From positions 35,504,228 through 35,568,227 of the forward strand of contig CM044871.1 of NCBI GenBank assembly GCA_024500155.1: a DNA stretch of 64,000 nt, read 5' to 3'. The position numbers were made by a program, and so were the translations under genes. Positions 42,496 to 54,555 of the stretch are shown here, in pieces. The notes beneath the pieces were generated by a model. The model was given only the letters and a program-made list of their open reading frames with translations, was not told where the DNA came from and searched no databases. Position 1 is the stretch's first letter. Every line of letters begins with the position of its first letter. The stretch is from Chenopodium formosanum. Its lineage: Eukaryota; Streptophyta; Magnoliopsida; Caryophyllales; Amaranthaceae.

Positions 42496-44945
42496 TAATA
42501 AGTGACTTTTATGTCACTTTTAGGGTGTTTATTGAGTCGTATTCCGGCTTATTTTCCAATAATTTCACCCTTTTTATTCTCTATTTCTATTATTTTATTA
42601 TTCTCGTTTATTTTGTATATTTTTGCCCTTTTTATTAGTTTTTAGTTTATTTTTGTAGTTTTAGTTAATAATTTCCCGCTTCTCTCATTTTATTTATTTT
42701 ATTTTAGTTTCTAGTTTGTTTTATTTTATTTTATTTTATTTCATTTAATTTTATTATTTCTTTAGTTTTAGCATTTTATTTTATTTTATTTTACTTTATT
42801 TATCTTATTTTATTTTACTTTATTTATCTTATTTTATTTTATTTTATTTTATCTTCCGATTTCCCCTCGTGTTGTTTTTGGTTGTAGGTGTTTTCGGGTC
42901 CGTGGTCGATCGGGTTTCAAGGTCATGTTCGAGTTCAAAGTACAAGGTTCGAGGCACAAAAGCTTCCAAGCAACACCCCTGCTGCCATCCCTTGCCAAAT
43001 TGCAAAGCTGCTCAATTGCCCACCTCTTAACCTACACACCCCCATTTCCCTATCCTTCACCACACCTTCCGTCACCATCTTCCCTGCTCCAACTCTCCTT
43101 CTCCCCTGCTCCCAGCACCTCCAATCACACCAATTTCCACCCACCCACCTAACAATTCACGCACTCCACAACAACATCACCAGCCAACCCAACTCCCAAT
43201 TCGAGTCACAACCACCAAAACCACCATCAATCTCCACCTCACACGCACCAACAACACAAGCACCATATCCCCTGCTCCCTACTACACACTCCTCCGCCAC
43301 AATTGGCATAAACAGCAACAATAAAAGCAGCGGAATCCACCGCCTTGAACCACCATCAACAACCACCCAACAGCCGCCAAAACCGCCAGCAGCCATCAAA
43401 CACCAACCTCCACCACTCCCCTGCTCTTCACGCAAGCGACCCCACAACAACACCAACAACGCAATCAACATCAACAGCAGCAACCTCGAACCTCCAAATT
43501 CGCCCAACCCAGACCACCGCGACCGCGCACAACCCAGGCAGAAAGCGCACGAAATCGAGTCCAAAATCGAGTTGAGGCAGAAGCTTTGTGCGACTTGCTG
43601 TGCGACCTTTGTGCGGGCGCGCAATTATGGGTCAATCACGAGCTTTTCACGTGATTTTAATGAAAATCGGATGGCCACGCATTGATGCTAGATGATGATG
43701 ATGCTTGCGATGGTGGTGATGATGGTTGCGTGATGATTGATAATGGAGTTTGGTGGCGTGAAGCAGGGGATTACATCCCAAGCATGAAGCAGCCAAAAAC
43801 GAAAGGGATTAGAAGAAATCGGGTGTGAGGGAATTTGGGGGATTTTGGGTTTTATTTTCTTTTAATTTTATTTTTATTTCCTTTTCTTTTTCCTTTCCTT
43901 TTTCTTTTGTTTATTTTTTTTTATTTTCTATTTTACTTCTCTTTTCTTTTATTTTTTTTAGCTTGTATATAAATCCCCCTTTGGGGCTATTTTCTAAACA
44001 ACTATCAACAATTTTAATTCTACCCTAGATTAGATTAGAGTAGTTTTTAGTTCTTTTATTTTCTCTCTCTTAGGGTTAGATTAGGAGTTTCTCTCTCTAG
44101 TTTAGGAGTAGTTTAGAGAGAGAAAGCTTGGATTTTTCATGGAGTTTTTGGGATTTTGAAGAAGCAAATTTGTGGATTTTTCCTCTCATAAATTCAATGA
44201 GTCTTCCTAACTTTCTCTCACCTTTATTGCTTTCCTTTATTATTGTTTTTACTTATTTATTTGTTGTTTTGAGTAGATTAATTATTTTAGTTATTTGATT
44301 CTTGCTTTTATTATTATTTTACCTTGTTTTCCATATTTTTGTTCATTATGTTAGCTTAGGTTTTGTTCTAGGGAAATGGATGAAGGTCATGTTAATAAAT
44401 TGAATGATTGATTGTGATTAGTATGGAATTGTTTCTTGATTATTGTGTATAGATGATGCTTTTATGTATTAGAATCTTTCTAGCTAATTGATTCTATGCT
44501 TTTAATTGTGCTTTCAATCGATTGTGCGAGAGTGAGTTGGTTGAGAGCCCTAAATTCTTCCATACCTTTGCTAGGCTAGTTGCACGAGAGTGAATTAGTT
44601 TAGTAGGATAATTAACATGCTTAATTGCGCGAGAGTGAGTTAATTGTGTTAATTGTTCCTAATCAAGGTTATTTTCATCTAATTATATGATGTTATTGAA
44701 TGTATTGATGTAATTGGATTCCACTTTCCCTAGTTTTAGTTATTTGTTCTTAGTTGTGTTTAGTTGAACCTCTCTCTATCTCACAAGCTTTCCTAGTAGT
44801 CTAATTAGCATAAATTGATACACTTAGTCCTTTTGGGTTCGTACCTTTACTTACCCCTATACTCGTATTAGGGTAGTTTAGGTTTTATAAATTTCTAATT
44901 TGATTAGGGTTAGTAGACCAACGACACTACCTAATCTCTCGATCA
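42496..44945 (+). repeat. Family B 3' LTR
   Basis: 2450 bp, the partner of 35908-38365. The first dinucleotide is TA instead of TG; the end is CTCGATCA. Differences from the 5' LTR are few and scattered, so this is one of the younger insertions here. A 265-codon open frame at 42888-43685 translates the CCACCA-rich stretch; the same region in the 5' LTR is interrupted, so it is not a gene. Confidence 0.93.
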
Positions 44946-47900
44946 AACCTATTTGAATCAAATTAATACCGAACACATTGAAACAAAGCTTTTAGACTCA
45001 AATGAAAGTCAAACACATTAAAACAAATCTTTATAAATATAATGAAAGTCAAACACATTCAAACACTACTTTTTGAATCAAATAAAGTCAAATGCATTCA
45101 ACATGTTCCATTGAATGAAATGAAAGTCAATCACATTCAAATAAATCTTTTTGAAACTAATGAATGCAAAAACATTAAAACAAATCTTTTTAATTGAATG
45201 AATGTCAAACAAATTCAAACAAAGGTTTTTAATCGAATTAAAGTCATATGCAATCAAACAAGCTAATTGAATCAAATGAAAAGAAAAAAACAAATTAAAA
45301 CAATGCCTCTAGACTCAAATGATTATCAAACACATTCAAACAATGCTTTTTTAATCAAATGATAGTGAAACACATTCAATCAAAGCTTTTTTAATCGAAT
45401 TAAATTCATATGCATTTAAAGAACCTAATTGAATCAAATGCATACCGAACACATTAAAACAAAGTTTTTTGAATCAAAAGAAAGTCAAACACAGTAAAAC
45501 AAATCTTTTTGAATCAAATGAAAATCAAACACATTCAAACAATGCTTTTTGAATCAAATAAAGTCAAATGCATTCAACATATTTTATTGAATGAAATTTA
45601 AGTCAAACACATTCAAATAAAGCTTTTAAAATCTGATAAAAGTCAATCACATTCAAACAAAGCTTTTTGTATCGAGTGAAAGTCATATACATTAAAAAAA
45701 GAGAATTGAATCAATGAAAGCTAAACACTTTAAAACAAATATTTTGGAATCAATTGAAAGTCCAACACAATCAAACAAAGCTTTTTGAATCAAATGAAAG
45801 TCAAACACATTCAAACAAAGTTTTTTTCATCAAAGGAAAGTCAAACACATTCAAACAAAGATTTTTTAAATAAATTATATTCAAACACATTCAAACAAAC
45901 GTTTTTGTATTTAATGACAGTCAAACCAATTCAAACAAAGGTTTTTGAATCTAATGAAAATCATATGCGTTCAAAGAAGCTAATAAAATCAATTGAAAAA
46001 AAAAATAAATTAAAACAAAGCCTTTAGACTCAAAAGATTATCAAACACTTTCAAACAATGTTGTTTGAATCAAATGATAGTCAAACACATTCAAACAAAG
46101 CTTTTTAAATCGAATAAAAGTCAAACACATTCCAATAAAGCTTTTTGACTCGAATGAAAGTCATCTACATTCAAAGAAGCTAATTGAATCAAATGAAAAA
46201 AAAACACATTAAAACAAAGCTTTTTGAATAAAAAGAAAATCAAACACATTCAAATAAAGCTTTTTAAATCAAATGATAGTCAAACACATTCAAACAAAGC
46301 TTTTTAATCGAATGAAATTCATATGCATTTAAAGATCCTATTTGAATCAAATGCATACCGAACACATTCAAACAAAGCTTTTCGAATCAAATGAAAGTCA
46401 AATACACTAAAAAAAATCTTTTTGAATCGAATAAAAGTCAAACAAATTAAAACAAAGTTTTTGAATCGAATGAAAGTCAATAGCAATCAAAGAAGCTAAT
46501 TGAATCAAATGAAAAAAAACAAATTAAAACAAAGCCTTTAGACTCAAATTATTATCAAACACATTCAAACAAAGCTTTTTGAATCAAATGATAGTCAAAC
46601 ACTTTCAATTAAAGCTTTTTTAATCAAATGAAAGTCATATGGATTTAAAAAACCCTATTTAAATCAAATTAATACCGAACACATTGAAACAAAGCTTTAA
46701 GAGTCAAATGAAAGTCAAACACATTAAAAAAAATCTTTTTATATAAAATGAAAGTCAAACACATTCAAACACTGCTTTTTGAATCAAATAAAGTCAAATG
46801 CATTCAACATGTTCCATTGAATGAAATGAAAGTCAATCACTTTCAAATAAATCTTTTTAAAACTAATGAATGCAAACACATTAAAACAAATCTTTTTGAA
46901 TTGAATTAATGTCAAACAAATTCAAACAAAGGTTTTGAATCGAATTAAAGTCATATGCAATCAAACAAGCTAATTGAATCAAATGAAAAAAAAAACAAAT
47001 TAAAACAATTCCTCTAGACTCAAATGATTATCAAACACATTCAAACAATGCTTTTTGAATCAAATGATAGTCAAACACATTCAAACAAAGCTTTTTTAAT
47101 CGAATTAATTTCATATGCATTTAAAGAACCTATTTGAATCAAATGCATACCAAACACATTGAAACAAAGGTTTTTGAATCAAATGAAAGTCAAACACAGT
47201 AAAACATATTTTATTGAATGAAATTTAAGTCAAACACATTCAAATAATGCTTTTTGAATCAAATAAAAGTCAAACACATTCAAACAAAGCTTTTTGTATC
47301 GAATGAAAGTCATATACATTCAAAAAAGGTAATTAAATCAATGAAAGCTAAACACTTTAAAACAAATATTTTGGAATCAATTGAAAGTCCAACACTATCA
47401 AAACAAAGCTTTTTGAATCAAATGAAAGTCAAACGCATTCAAAAACAGTTATTTGAATCTTATGTATGTCAAACACGTTCAAAAAAAATTTTATTTAAAT
47501 GAAATTATAAAACATTCGAACAACGCTTTTTGAATCAAAGAAGTCAAACATATTCAAACAAAGCTTTAAAATCATATTAAAGTCAAACACATTAAGACAA
47601 AGCCTTTTGATTCGAATGAAAATCATTTGCATTCAAAGAAGCAAATTGAATCAAATGAAAGCTGAACACATTTAAACAAATATTTTCGAATTAATTAAAT
47701 GTCCAACACATTCAAAAAAAGCTTTTTGAATCAAATGAAAGTCAAACACATTCAAACAAAGCTTTTTGAATCAAATGAAAGTCTAACACACTCAAACAAA
47801 TCTTTTTGAATCCAATGAAAGTCAAACACATTCAAACAAAGCTTTTTTAATCAAAGGAAAGTCAAACACATTCAAACAAAATTTTTTTAAACAAATTATA

Positions 47901-49830
47901 TTCAAACACATTCAAACAAATCTTTTTGAATTTAATGACAGTCAAACAAATTCAAACAAAGGTTTTCGAATCTAATGAAAATCATATGCATTCAAAGAAG
48001 CTAATAAAATCAAATGAAAAAAAAAAACAAATTAAAACAAAGCCTTTGGACTTAAAGGATTATCAAACACATTCAAACAATGCTGTTTGAATCAAATGAT
48101 AGTCTAACGCATTCAAACAAAGATTTTTGAATCGAATGAAAGTCAAACACATTCTAATAAAGCTTTTTGAATCGAATGAAAGTCATCTACATTCAAAGAA
48201 GCTAATTGAATCAATTGAAAAAAAATAAAACACATTAAAACAAAACTTTTTGAATCAAATGTAAATCAAACACATTCAAACAAAGCTTTTTAAATCAAAT
48301 GATAGTCAAACACATTCAAACTAAGCTTTTTAAATGAATGAAATTCATATGCATTTAAAGATCCTATTTGAATCAAATGCATACCGAACACATTCAAACA
48401 AAGCTTTTTGAATCAAATGAAAGTCAAACACAGTAAAACAAATCTTTTTGAATCGAATGAAAGTCATATGCATTTAAAGAAGTTAATTGAATCAAATAAA
48501 AGATGAATACATTCAAACAAAGCTTTTAGAATCGAATGAAAGTCGTATGCATTCAATGAAGTTAATTGAATCAAATGAAAGATGAACACATTCAAACAAA
48601 CCATTTTGAATCAAATAAAAGTCAACAACATTAAAACTAAGCTTTTTGAATCGAATGAAAATAAAATGCATTCAAACAAAGCTTTTTGAATTTAATGAAC
48701 GTCAAACACATGCAAACAAAGTTTTTTGAATCAAATGAAAGTCATACACATTCCATCAAAGCTTTTTGAATCGAGTGATAGTCATTTGCATTAAAAAAAG
48801 CTACTTGAATTAAATGAAAGCTAAACATATTAAAACAAATCTTATTAAATCAATTGAACATCAAACACATTCAAACAAAGCTTTCTGAATCGAATGAAAG
48901 TCAAATGCATTCAAACAAAGCTTTTTGAATCGAATGAAAGTGAAACATATTCAAACAAAGGTTGTGAATCAAAGGAAAGTCAAACAAATTCAAACAATTC
49001 TTTTTGAATTAAATGAAAGTAAAAAAAAATTAAACAAAGATTTTTAAATCAAATGAAAGTCAAACTAATTTAAACAATGATTTCTAAATCAAATGAAAGT
49101 TACTCACATTAAAACAAAGCTTTTTGAATCAAATGAAAGGGAAACACATTCAAACAAAGATTTTGAATTGAATGAAAGTCATATGTATTCAAAGAAGCTA
49201 ACTGAATCAAATAAAAAAAAGAACACATTAAAACAAAGCTTTTTGAATCAAATGAAAGTAAAACACATTAAAACAAAGCTTTTTGAATCGAATGAAAGTT
49301 AAATGCATTCAATCAAAGCTTTTAGAACCAAATGAAAGTCAAACACATAGAATCAAAAATTTTTTAATCAAATGAAATTAGAACACTTTCAAACAAAGCT
49401 TTTTGAATGAAATGAAAGTTAAACACATTCAAACAAATCTTTTTGAATCAAATGAAAGTCACATGTATTCAAAAAAGCTAATTGAATCAAATGAAAAAAA
49501 CACATTTAAACAAAGATTTTTGAATCAAATAAAAATAAAACACATTCAAACAAAGCTTTTTGAATCAAATGATGTTTAAACACATTCAAACAAAGCTTTT
49601 TAATTAGAATGAAAGTGAAACACATTCAAACAAAGCTTTTTTGAATCGAATGATAGTCAAACACATTCAAAAAATCTTTGTGAATCAAATGAAAGTCAAA
49701 CACATTCAAACAAAGCTTTTTTTAATCAAATGATAGTCAAACACATTCAAATAAAGCTTTTTGAATTGAATAAAATTCATAGTCATTCAAAGAAGCTAAT
49801 TGAATCAAATGAAAGTGAATCAAATAAAAG
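44946..49830. repeat. 41-bp satellite array, segment 4
   Basis: Resumes the 1.7-kb higher-order pattern of segment 3 (AATCAAATAAAGTCAAATGC markers at 45068 and 46774, 1706 bp apart), then changes after about 47500 to blocks like those of segments 1-2. The final 30 bases contain an out-of-phase doubling of GAATCAAATRAAAG just before the LINE. Confidence 0.95.
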
Positions 49831-49899
49831 TAAGAACTAGAGAGAGAAAGTTGAAAATCCGATTGAAACCCACAAATTTGAACTTCGATTTTCAGCCCG

Positions 49900-51114
49900 A
49901 TTTCATTGGCAAAGAGGAAGAAGGGTAAGGGAAGCAAGAGTTCAGGATCAAAATTAAAGAAAAAGCATAAAGCAAGGCAGAATTCTGGACCCAAAACAAG
50001 GAACTCTATGAAGAGCAAAGAATACTAGCTCTATGAAGGAGGTAACTATAGAGGACTATGGTGAGCATAAGTAGAAGTTTAATAATTGGCTTCAGGTAAT
50101 TCGTTCTTCTTCATCCGCCATTGATAATGAGCTTCGTACCGCTGCTTGTTGTGATAGTGTATTAAATTTTGATAACCCAACTCCTATTTTGATGCTTGAG
50201 AAATCTAGGTGTAATATGAATGCATTTCCCCAATTTCTGAGAACCCCGATTTGCAATCCTCTATTTTTCAATCCCCAATCTCTAATTCTGTTGCTCGATT
50301 GAATTGGAGGGAGAGCTTGTTTCTAGAGACTAGGGATGAGGGTGTAGACCTTTCTGAGGGGAGGAATGATTCTATAAGGGATAGTTGTGATAAGGTTCGA
50401 ATCAATTTTGAGGATGTGCAACCAGAGATTGATTTCTGGAATTCTGCAATCGTTTGACATTTGATTGGAATCAAGCCACCATTGCATATTGTTAATGGGT
50501 TTGTTAGTAGAATATGGGGTAAATTTGGTGTAGACAAGGTTTCTTTAATGGCAAATGGGATTTTCCTTGTTCGATTCAAGACTGTTGATGCAAGGGATAG
50601 AGTATTGGGTTCAAGACCTGTATGGTTTGATAATAAGCGTGTAATAATGAAAAAATGGGTTGTGGGAATGGACCTGACTGATGAACCAGTGGATTTAGTC
50701 CCTATTTGGGTGAGGATGTCTGGTTTGAACCTGAAATACTAGGGACAAAATGCTCTAATGAAGCTGGCTTCACTGATTGGGAAGCCTATTAAGACTTATA
50801 AGGCAACTGCTACAAAGGAAAGACTGGAGTATGCCCGGATTATGGTGGAGGTTAAGTTCAATGTTGAGTTACCAGAACTCATTAAGTTCTTGGATGAGCT
50901 TGGTAACACAGTTAAGCAGGAGGTGAGATATGAATGGAAGTCTAGGGTATGTAGGATGTGTGGTGGGATTGGACATGATGATGCTCAGTGTCCTAATCAT
51001 AAAGTGCAAGTTAGGAAAATGGAGGGGCTGCAAGTTGAGAAAAATCAAAAGCTTAATAAACAAAAGAAAAAACCACAAAGAGTATGGAAGCCAATTCAAA
51101 AACCTAATACTTAG
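49900..51114 (+). pseudogene. LINE ORF1 (DUF4283, CCHC), decayed
   Basis: Nucleic-acid-binding protein of plant L1 elements. A lysine-rich N-terminus (KKGKGSKSSGSKLKKKHKAR) is visible from about 49918. The DUF4283 domain runs about 50475-50735 (PPLHIVNGFVSRIWGKFG, FLVRFKTVDARDRVL), and the CX2CX4HX4C knuckle lies at 50950-50991 (CRMCGGIGHDDAQC). From 50251 a single frame is kept with stops at 50455 (TGA) and 50740 (TAG); further stops lie upstream. Confidence 0.85.
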
Positions 51115-51274
51115 AATCACAATGCTAGGAGCAGGACAAGTACCTTGAATGATGATTTGCAGACTGATGATGCTTGTAAAAAACCTCAGTTAGTGCAGCC
51201 TGGTGTGATTTTAATTAGTAGAAGTGGTAACAGATTCAGTGTCCTGGAAGAGGGAGAATGTTCTCACTCTTACC

Positions 51275-52128
51275 ATGGATAAGCTTGGATTTTGGAATAT
51301 AAGAGGTCTAAATAAAGCTTGCAAGCTCTATGATGTCCTATGGTAATTTATTAGACACCATGGAGTGGGTTTATTTGGACTTCTTGAAACAAAGGTGAAG
51401 GTTGGGAAGTTTGGTGATGTGTTTAGTAGACTTGGAAGTGACTGGTCTGTATGTGCTAACTATCCCTACCATAAAGGGGGTAGAATTTGGGTGGTTTGGT
51501 TATCTCAGTTTTTTGATGTGACTGTGGTAAGATGTGAAGTTCAGTTAATTCATGTTTATGTAGCTCACAAAGCTACTGGATTGAGCTTTGATTGTACTAT
51601 GGTATATGGTCTGAATACTGCTAAAGCCAGGGTGTAGCTTTGTGAGCAGATTTTTGAGCTCAGTAATAAGATTACAGGCCCTTGGATTTTTCAAGGTGAC
51701 TTTAACAGTGTACTTAATTTGAATGACAGAATAGGGAGCACTGTGTCTTTAGCTGAGGTTGAGCCTTTTAGATCTTGTTTAAGGAGTGCTGGTCTCACTA
51801 ATTGGGCTATAGAAGGAATGTTTTACACTTGGAATAATAAGCAGGAAGGCAAGGATAGAGTTTGCTCTAAGATTGACAGGGTTATTATTAATAATGAGTG
51901 GATGCTAAAATTTGCTGATATGCAAGCTACTTTTTTCCCTGAGGGGTTAATGGATCATAACCCTTGTGTGATTAATCTGTTTGATTCTGGTAATCATACT
52001 AAGAAACCTTTTAGGTTTGTGAATATACGGGTGGACTCTCCAGACTTTCTACCTGGGGTTAAGGATGTTTGGTGTAAAATGGTCTCTGGTACTCCTATGT
52101 TCCAATGTGTGAGGAAGCTGATGAGGTA
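51275..52128 (+). pseudogene. LINE ORF2, APE-type endonuclease part
   Basis: Would nick the target DNA. The ATG at 51275 gives MDKLGFWNIRGLNKACKLYD, typical of L1 ORF2. Stops lie at 51344 and 51635 in the same frame. The motifs FGLLETKV (metal-binding Glu), FQGDFNSVL (51692-51712) and MDHNP (usually SDHNP) are present. The frame is lost near 52125. Confidence 0.87.
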
Positions 52129-54245
52129 AAGCAGTTTTTGAAAGAATCTAAGATGGGTAGATTCTCTAGTGTGGAGGTTGATGATGCAATTGTTGAGAAA
52201 CACCTTGAAGACATCCAGATTAAGCTGCACAGTGATCCTGGTAATGAAGAATTAATCAGTCAAGAAAGATTGGCTAGGATACAGTTTGCTAAAACTCACT
52301 TTGATAGATTTAACTTCTTAAAACAAAAGGCTAAAGTTCATTGGCCCAAGGATGTGATATGAACACAGCTTTCTTTCATGCTATGATCTGGAAGAGAAGA
52401 CTTCAGAATAACATTTACTCTATTGTAACTGATGAGGGGGTGGTTATTTCCGATCCAAGGCAGGTGTGTGATGCTTTTCTTCAGTATTATCAAGGTCTTC
52501 TGGGTACTGAGACTCAAATGATTGGTAACATCCCATCATGGAGTGAATTTTGAAGGTAAAGTGCTTTCTGAAGACCAGGGAAGCCATATTTGCAGGGATT
52601 TTTGTGGGCAAGATGTTAAGAGAGCTTTATGGAGCATTGAGGATGATAAAGCTCCTAGACCTGATGGGTTTTCTAGCAAATTCTTCAAGGCTATCTGCAG
52701 CATTGTTGGTCCTAATATCACTAAAGCTGTCATGGACTTCTTTAGTTCAGGTAAGCTCCTTAAGAAAATTAATGCTACCATCATTACTTTGATCCCTAAA
52801 GTTGAGCATGCTAATAGGGTCACCCAATTTAGACCAATTGCTTGCTACAATGTGGTTTACAAGATCATTTCTAAAATGATTTGTGATAGATTGAAGGAAG
52901 TGTTACCTGAGCTGATTGATGGCTGTCAAGGTGCCTTTGTGTCTGGGAGATCTATCTTGGATAATACTCTGATTTGTCAGGATATGTTTAAAGCTTATAG
53001 TAATAAGAGGAAGCCTCCTAAATGTACTATAAAAGTTGATCTGAGGAAATCTTATGATTCTGTTAATTGGAAATTCATTCATGAGATGCTGAGTGCTCTT
53101 AACTTTCCCACCAAGTTCATCTCTTGGATCATGAAGTGTGTGACCACTCCTTCTTTCTCTTTGTTACTCAATGGTGGTTCTTATGGTTTTTTTAAAGGGA
53201 GAAATGGTGTGAGGCAGGGTGATCCTATGTCCCCTCTCCTGTTTGTCATTGTCATGGAGTATCTAACCAGGCTTCTTAGGAAAATTGGTAAGAAGAAAGA
53301 ATTCAAATTTCACCAGAGATGTGCTCATTTGGCTCTTAATCATTTGATTTTTGCTGATGTTCTGATGCTCTTCTCTTATGGTAACACTGAGTCTGTTAAA
53401 ATCCTTATTAGAGCTTTGAAAACCTTTGAGGCAAGATCAGGGCTTCAAGCAAACCTTGATAAAACTGCATTTATTTTGGGAATGTTCAACAACAAGTTCG
53501 GGATAGTATTTTGATGAATTTTGGGTTTGTCATTGGTGACATGCCTTTTAGGTATCTTGGTATCCCTCTAAATGCCAAATACCTGAAAGTGAGTGATTAT
53601 GATAGCTTGATTGATAAAATGTTGATGAGATTGCAATGCTGGAGTAGCAGAAACTTGTCCTATACTACTAGAGTTACCCTTATTAATTCTGTTCTCATGA
53701 GTTTGCATACATATTGGGCTTTGTGTGTTCTGTTACCTAAGAAAGTGGTGGATAGAGTCACTCAGCTATGTAGAGCTTTTATTTGGAGCGGTAATGTTGT
53801 GCTGTCTAAGTCTCCCCTAATTGCCTAGGATTGGGTGTGTAGACCCAAGAAGTTTGGTGGTTTAGGTATTAGGCAATGCAGAAATCGGAATAAAGCTGCT
53901 CTAGGAAGCTATGTCTGGAAAATTGCAAAGAAATCTGACTCTTTATGGGTCAGATGGGTTCATGATGTCTATATCAAACATGAGGATTGGTGGGATTATA
54001 AACCAAAGAAAGATGCTGGTTGGGCCTAGAAATTGTTATGCAAGACTAAAGATGAGCTCAGAGAGGGGTTTGAGACTGAGAATTGGTTAAGTAAATAGTA
54101 CAGAATCAAAGATGGTTACAAGTGGCTTCAGGGTACCATGGAAAAAGTTAGATGGTATGACTGGGTCTGGAATCACTTCAATATTCCCAAGCATACTTTT
54201 GCAGCACCTCAAGTCTTGCATTTAACTTTTGCTGTTTTTGAAGTT
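52129..54245 (+). pseudogene. LINE ORF2, reverse transcriptase and C-terminal part
   Basis: RT landmarks: FRPIACYNVVYKIISKMI, GAFVSGRSILDNTLICQD, KVDLRKSYDSVNW, RQGDPMSPLLFVIVMEYL, and the active site reads FADV (53350-53361) where FADD is expected. Frameshifts lie near 52125, 52350, 52540 and 53510, with stops at 53826, 54027 and about 54096. The C-terminal segment (GGLGIRQCRNRNKAAL, DGYKWLQGTMEKVRWYDWVW) matches the region before the zf-RVT domain, which is cut short. Confidence 0.9.
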
Positions 54246-54555
54246 TAGTATGGTTGTATGGGGTGTTGGGTGTAGGTTTTCTTAAATCTACAAGTCTGGT
54301 TTTCCCTGAGCCCTTCCTAGAAGGTACCAGGAATCTCTTTGACCTGGTTTTGGTTTTTTGTTCCTGTCTTACACCCTTCCTAGAAGGTGGTAAGGCTGAA
54401 CTTAAAACCAGGTTGGTTGTTTGCCTTTGTTTTTCTTAGGCTTGTGTAGCTTTGGGTTCCTGCTTGTCAGGATTGTACTATTATTTTTTACAGTTTTTTT
54501 GTTCAATATACTTTTCTTACCTTCCAAAATAAAAAGAAAAAAATTAAAAAAAAAA
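54246..54555 (+). other. LINE 3' UTR and A-rich tail
   Basis: A G/T-rich 3' UTR, with the repeated CCTTCCTAGAAGGT hairpin-like motif at 54311 and 54367, followed by an A-rich tail from about 54526. Confidence 0.7.

Larger units (their letters stand above)
35908..44945 (+). mobile_element. Complete non-autonomous LTR element, family B (Athila-like)
   Basis: A 9.04-kb element with a perfect 5-bp target duplication AACCT (35903-35907 and 44946-44950), LTRs of about 2.45 kb, a tRNA-Asp-type PBS and a PPT. The 4.1-kb interior has only a decayed gag-like frame and no protease, RT, RNase H or integrase, so it depended on a helper (a large retrotransposon derivative). PBS type and PPT neighbourhood (CTCGAGGACGAGCAA at 42461) match Athila/Tat-type elements. 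Confidence 0.93.
49831..54555 (+). mobile_element. L1-type LINE, decayed
   Basis: 4.7-kb non-LTR retrotransposon with ORF1 (DUF4283 plus zinc knuckle), ORF2 (endonuclease and RT) and an A-rich tail. Flanking GAATCAAATRAAAG (49817-49830 and 54556-54569) is compatible with a 14-bp target duplication but also matches the satellite. It reaches the 5' leader (GAGAGAGAAAG), so it is near full length. Confidence 0.92.

Noticed and set aside
42888..43685. 265-codon ORF in the family B 3' LTR
   Set aside because: It translates a CCACCA/CAACA-rich stretch; the same stretch in the 5' LTR (36308-36927) is interrupted, and it lies upstream of the TATA box in U3.
49737..50018. Minus-strand 93-codon ORF at the start of the LINE
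   Set aside because: It spans the satellite-LINE junction and is antisense to the lysine-rich ORF1 N-terminus.
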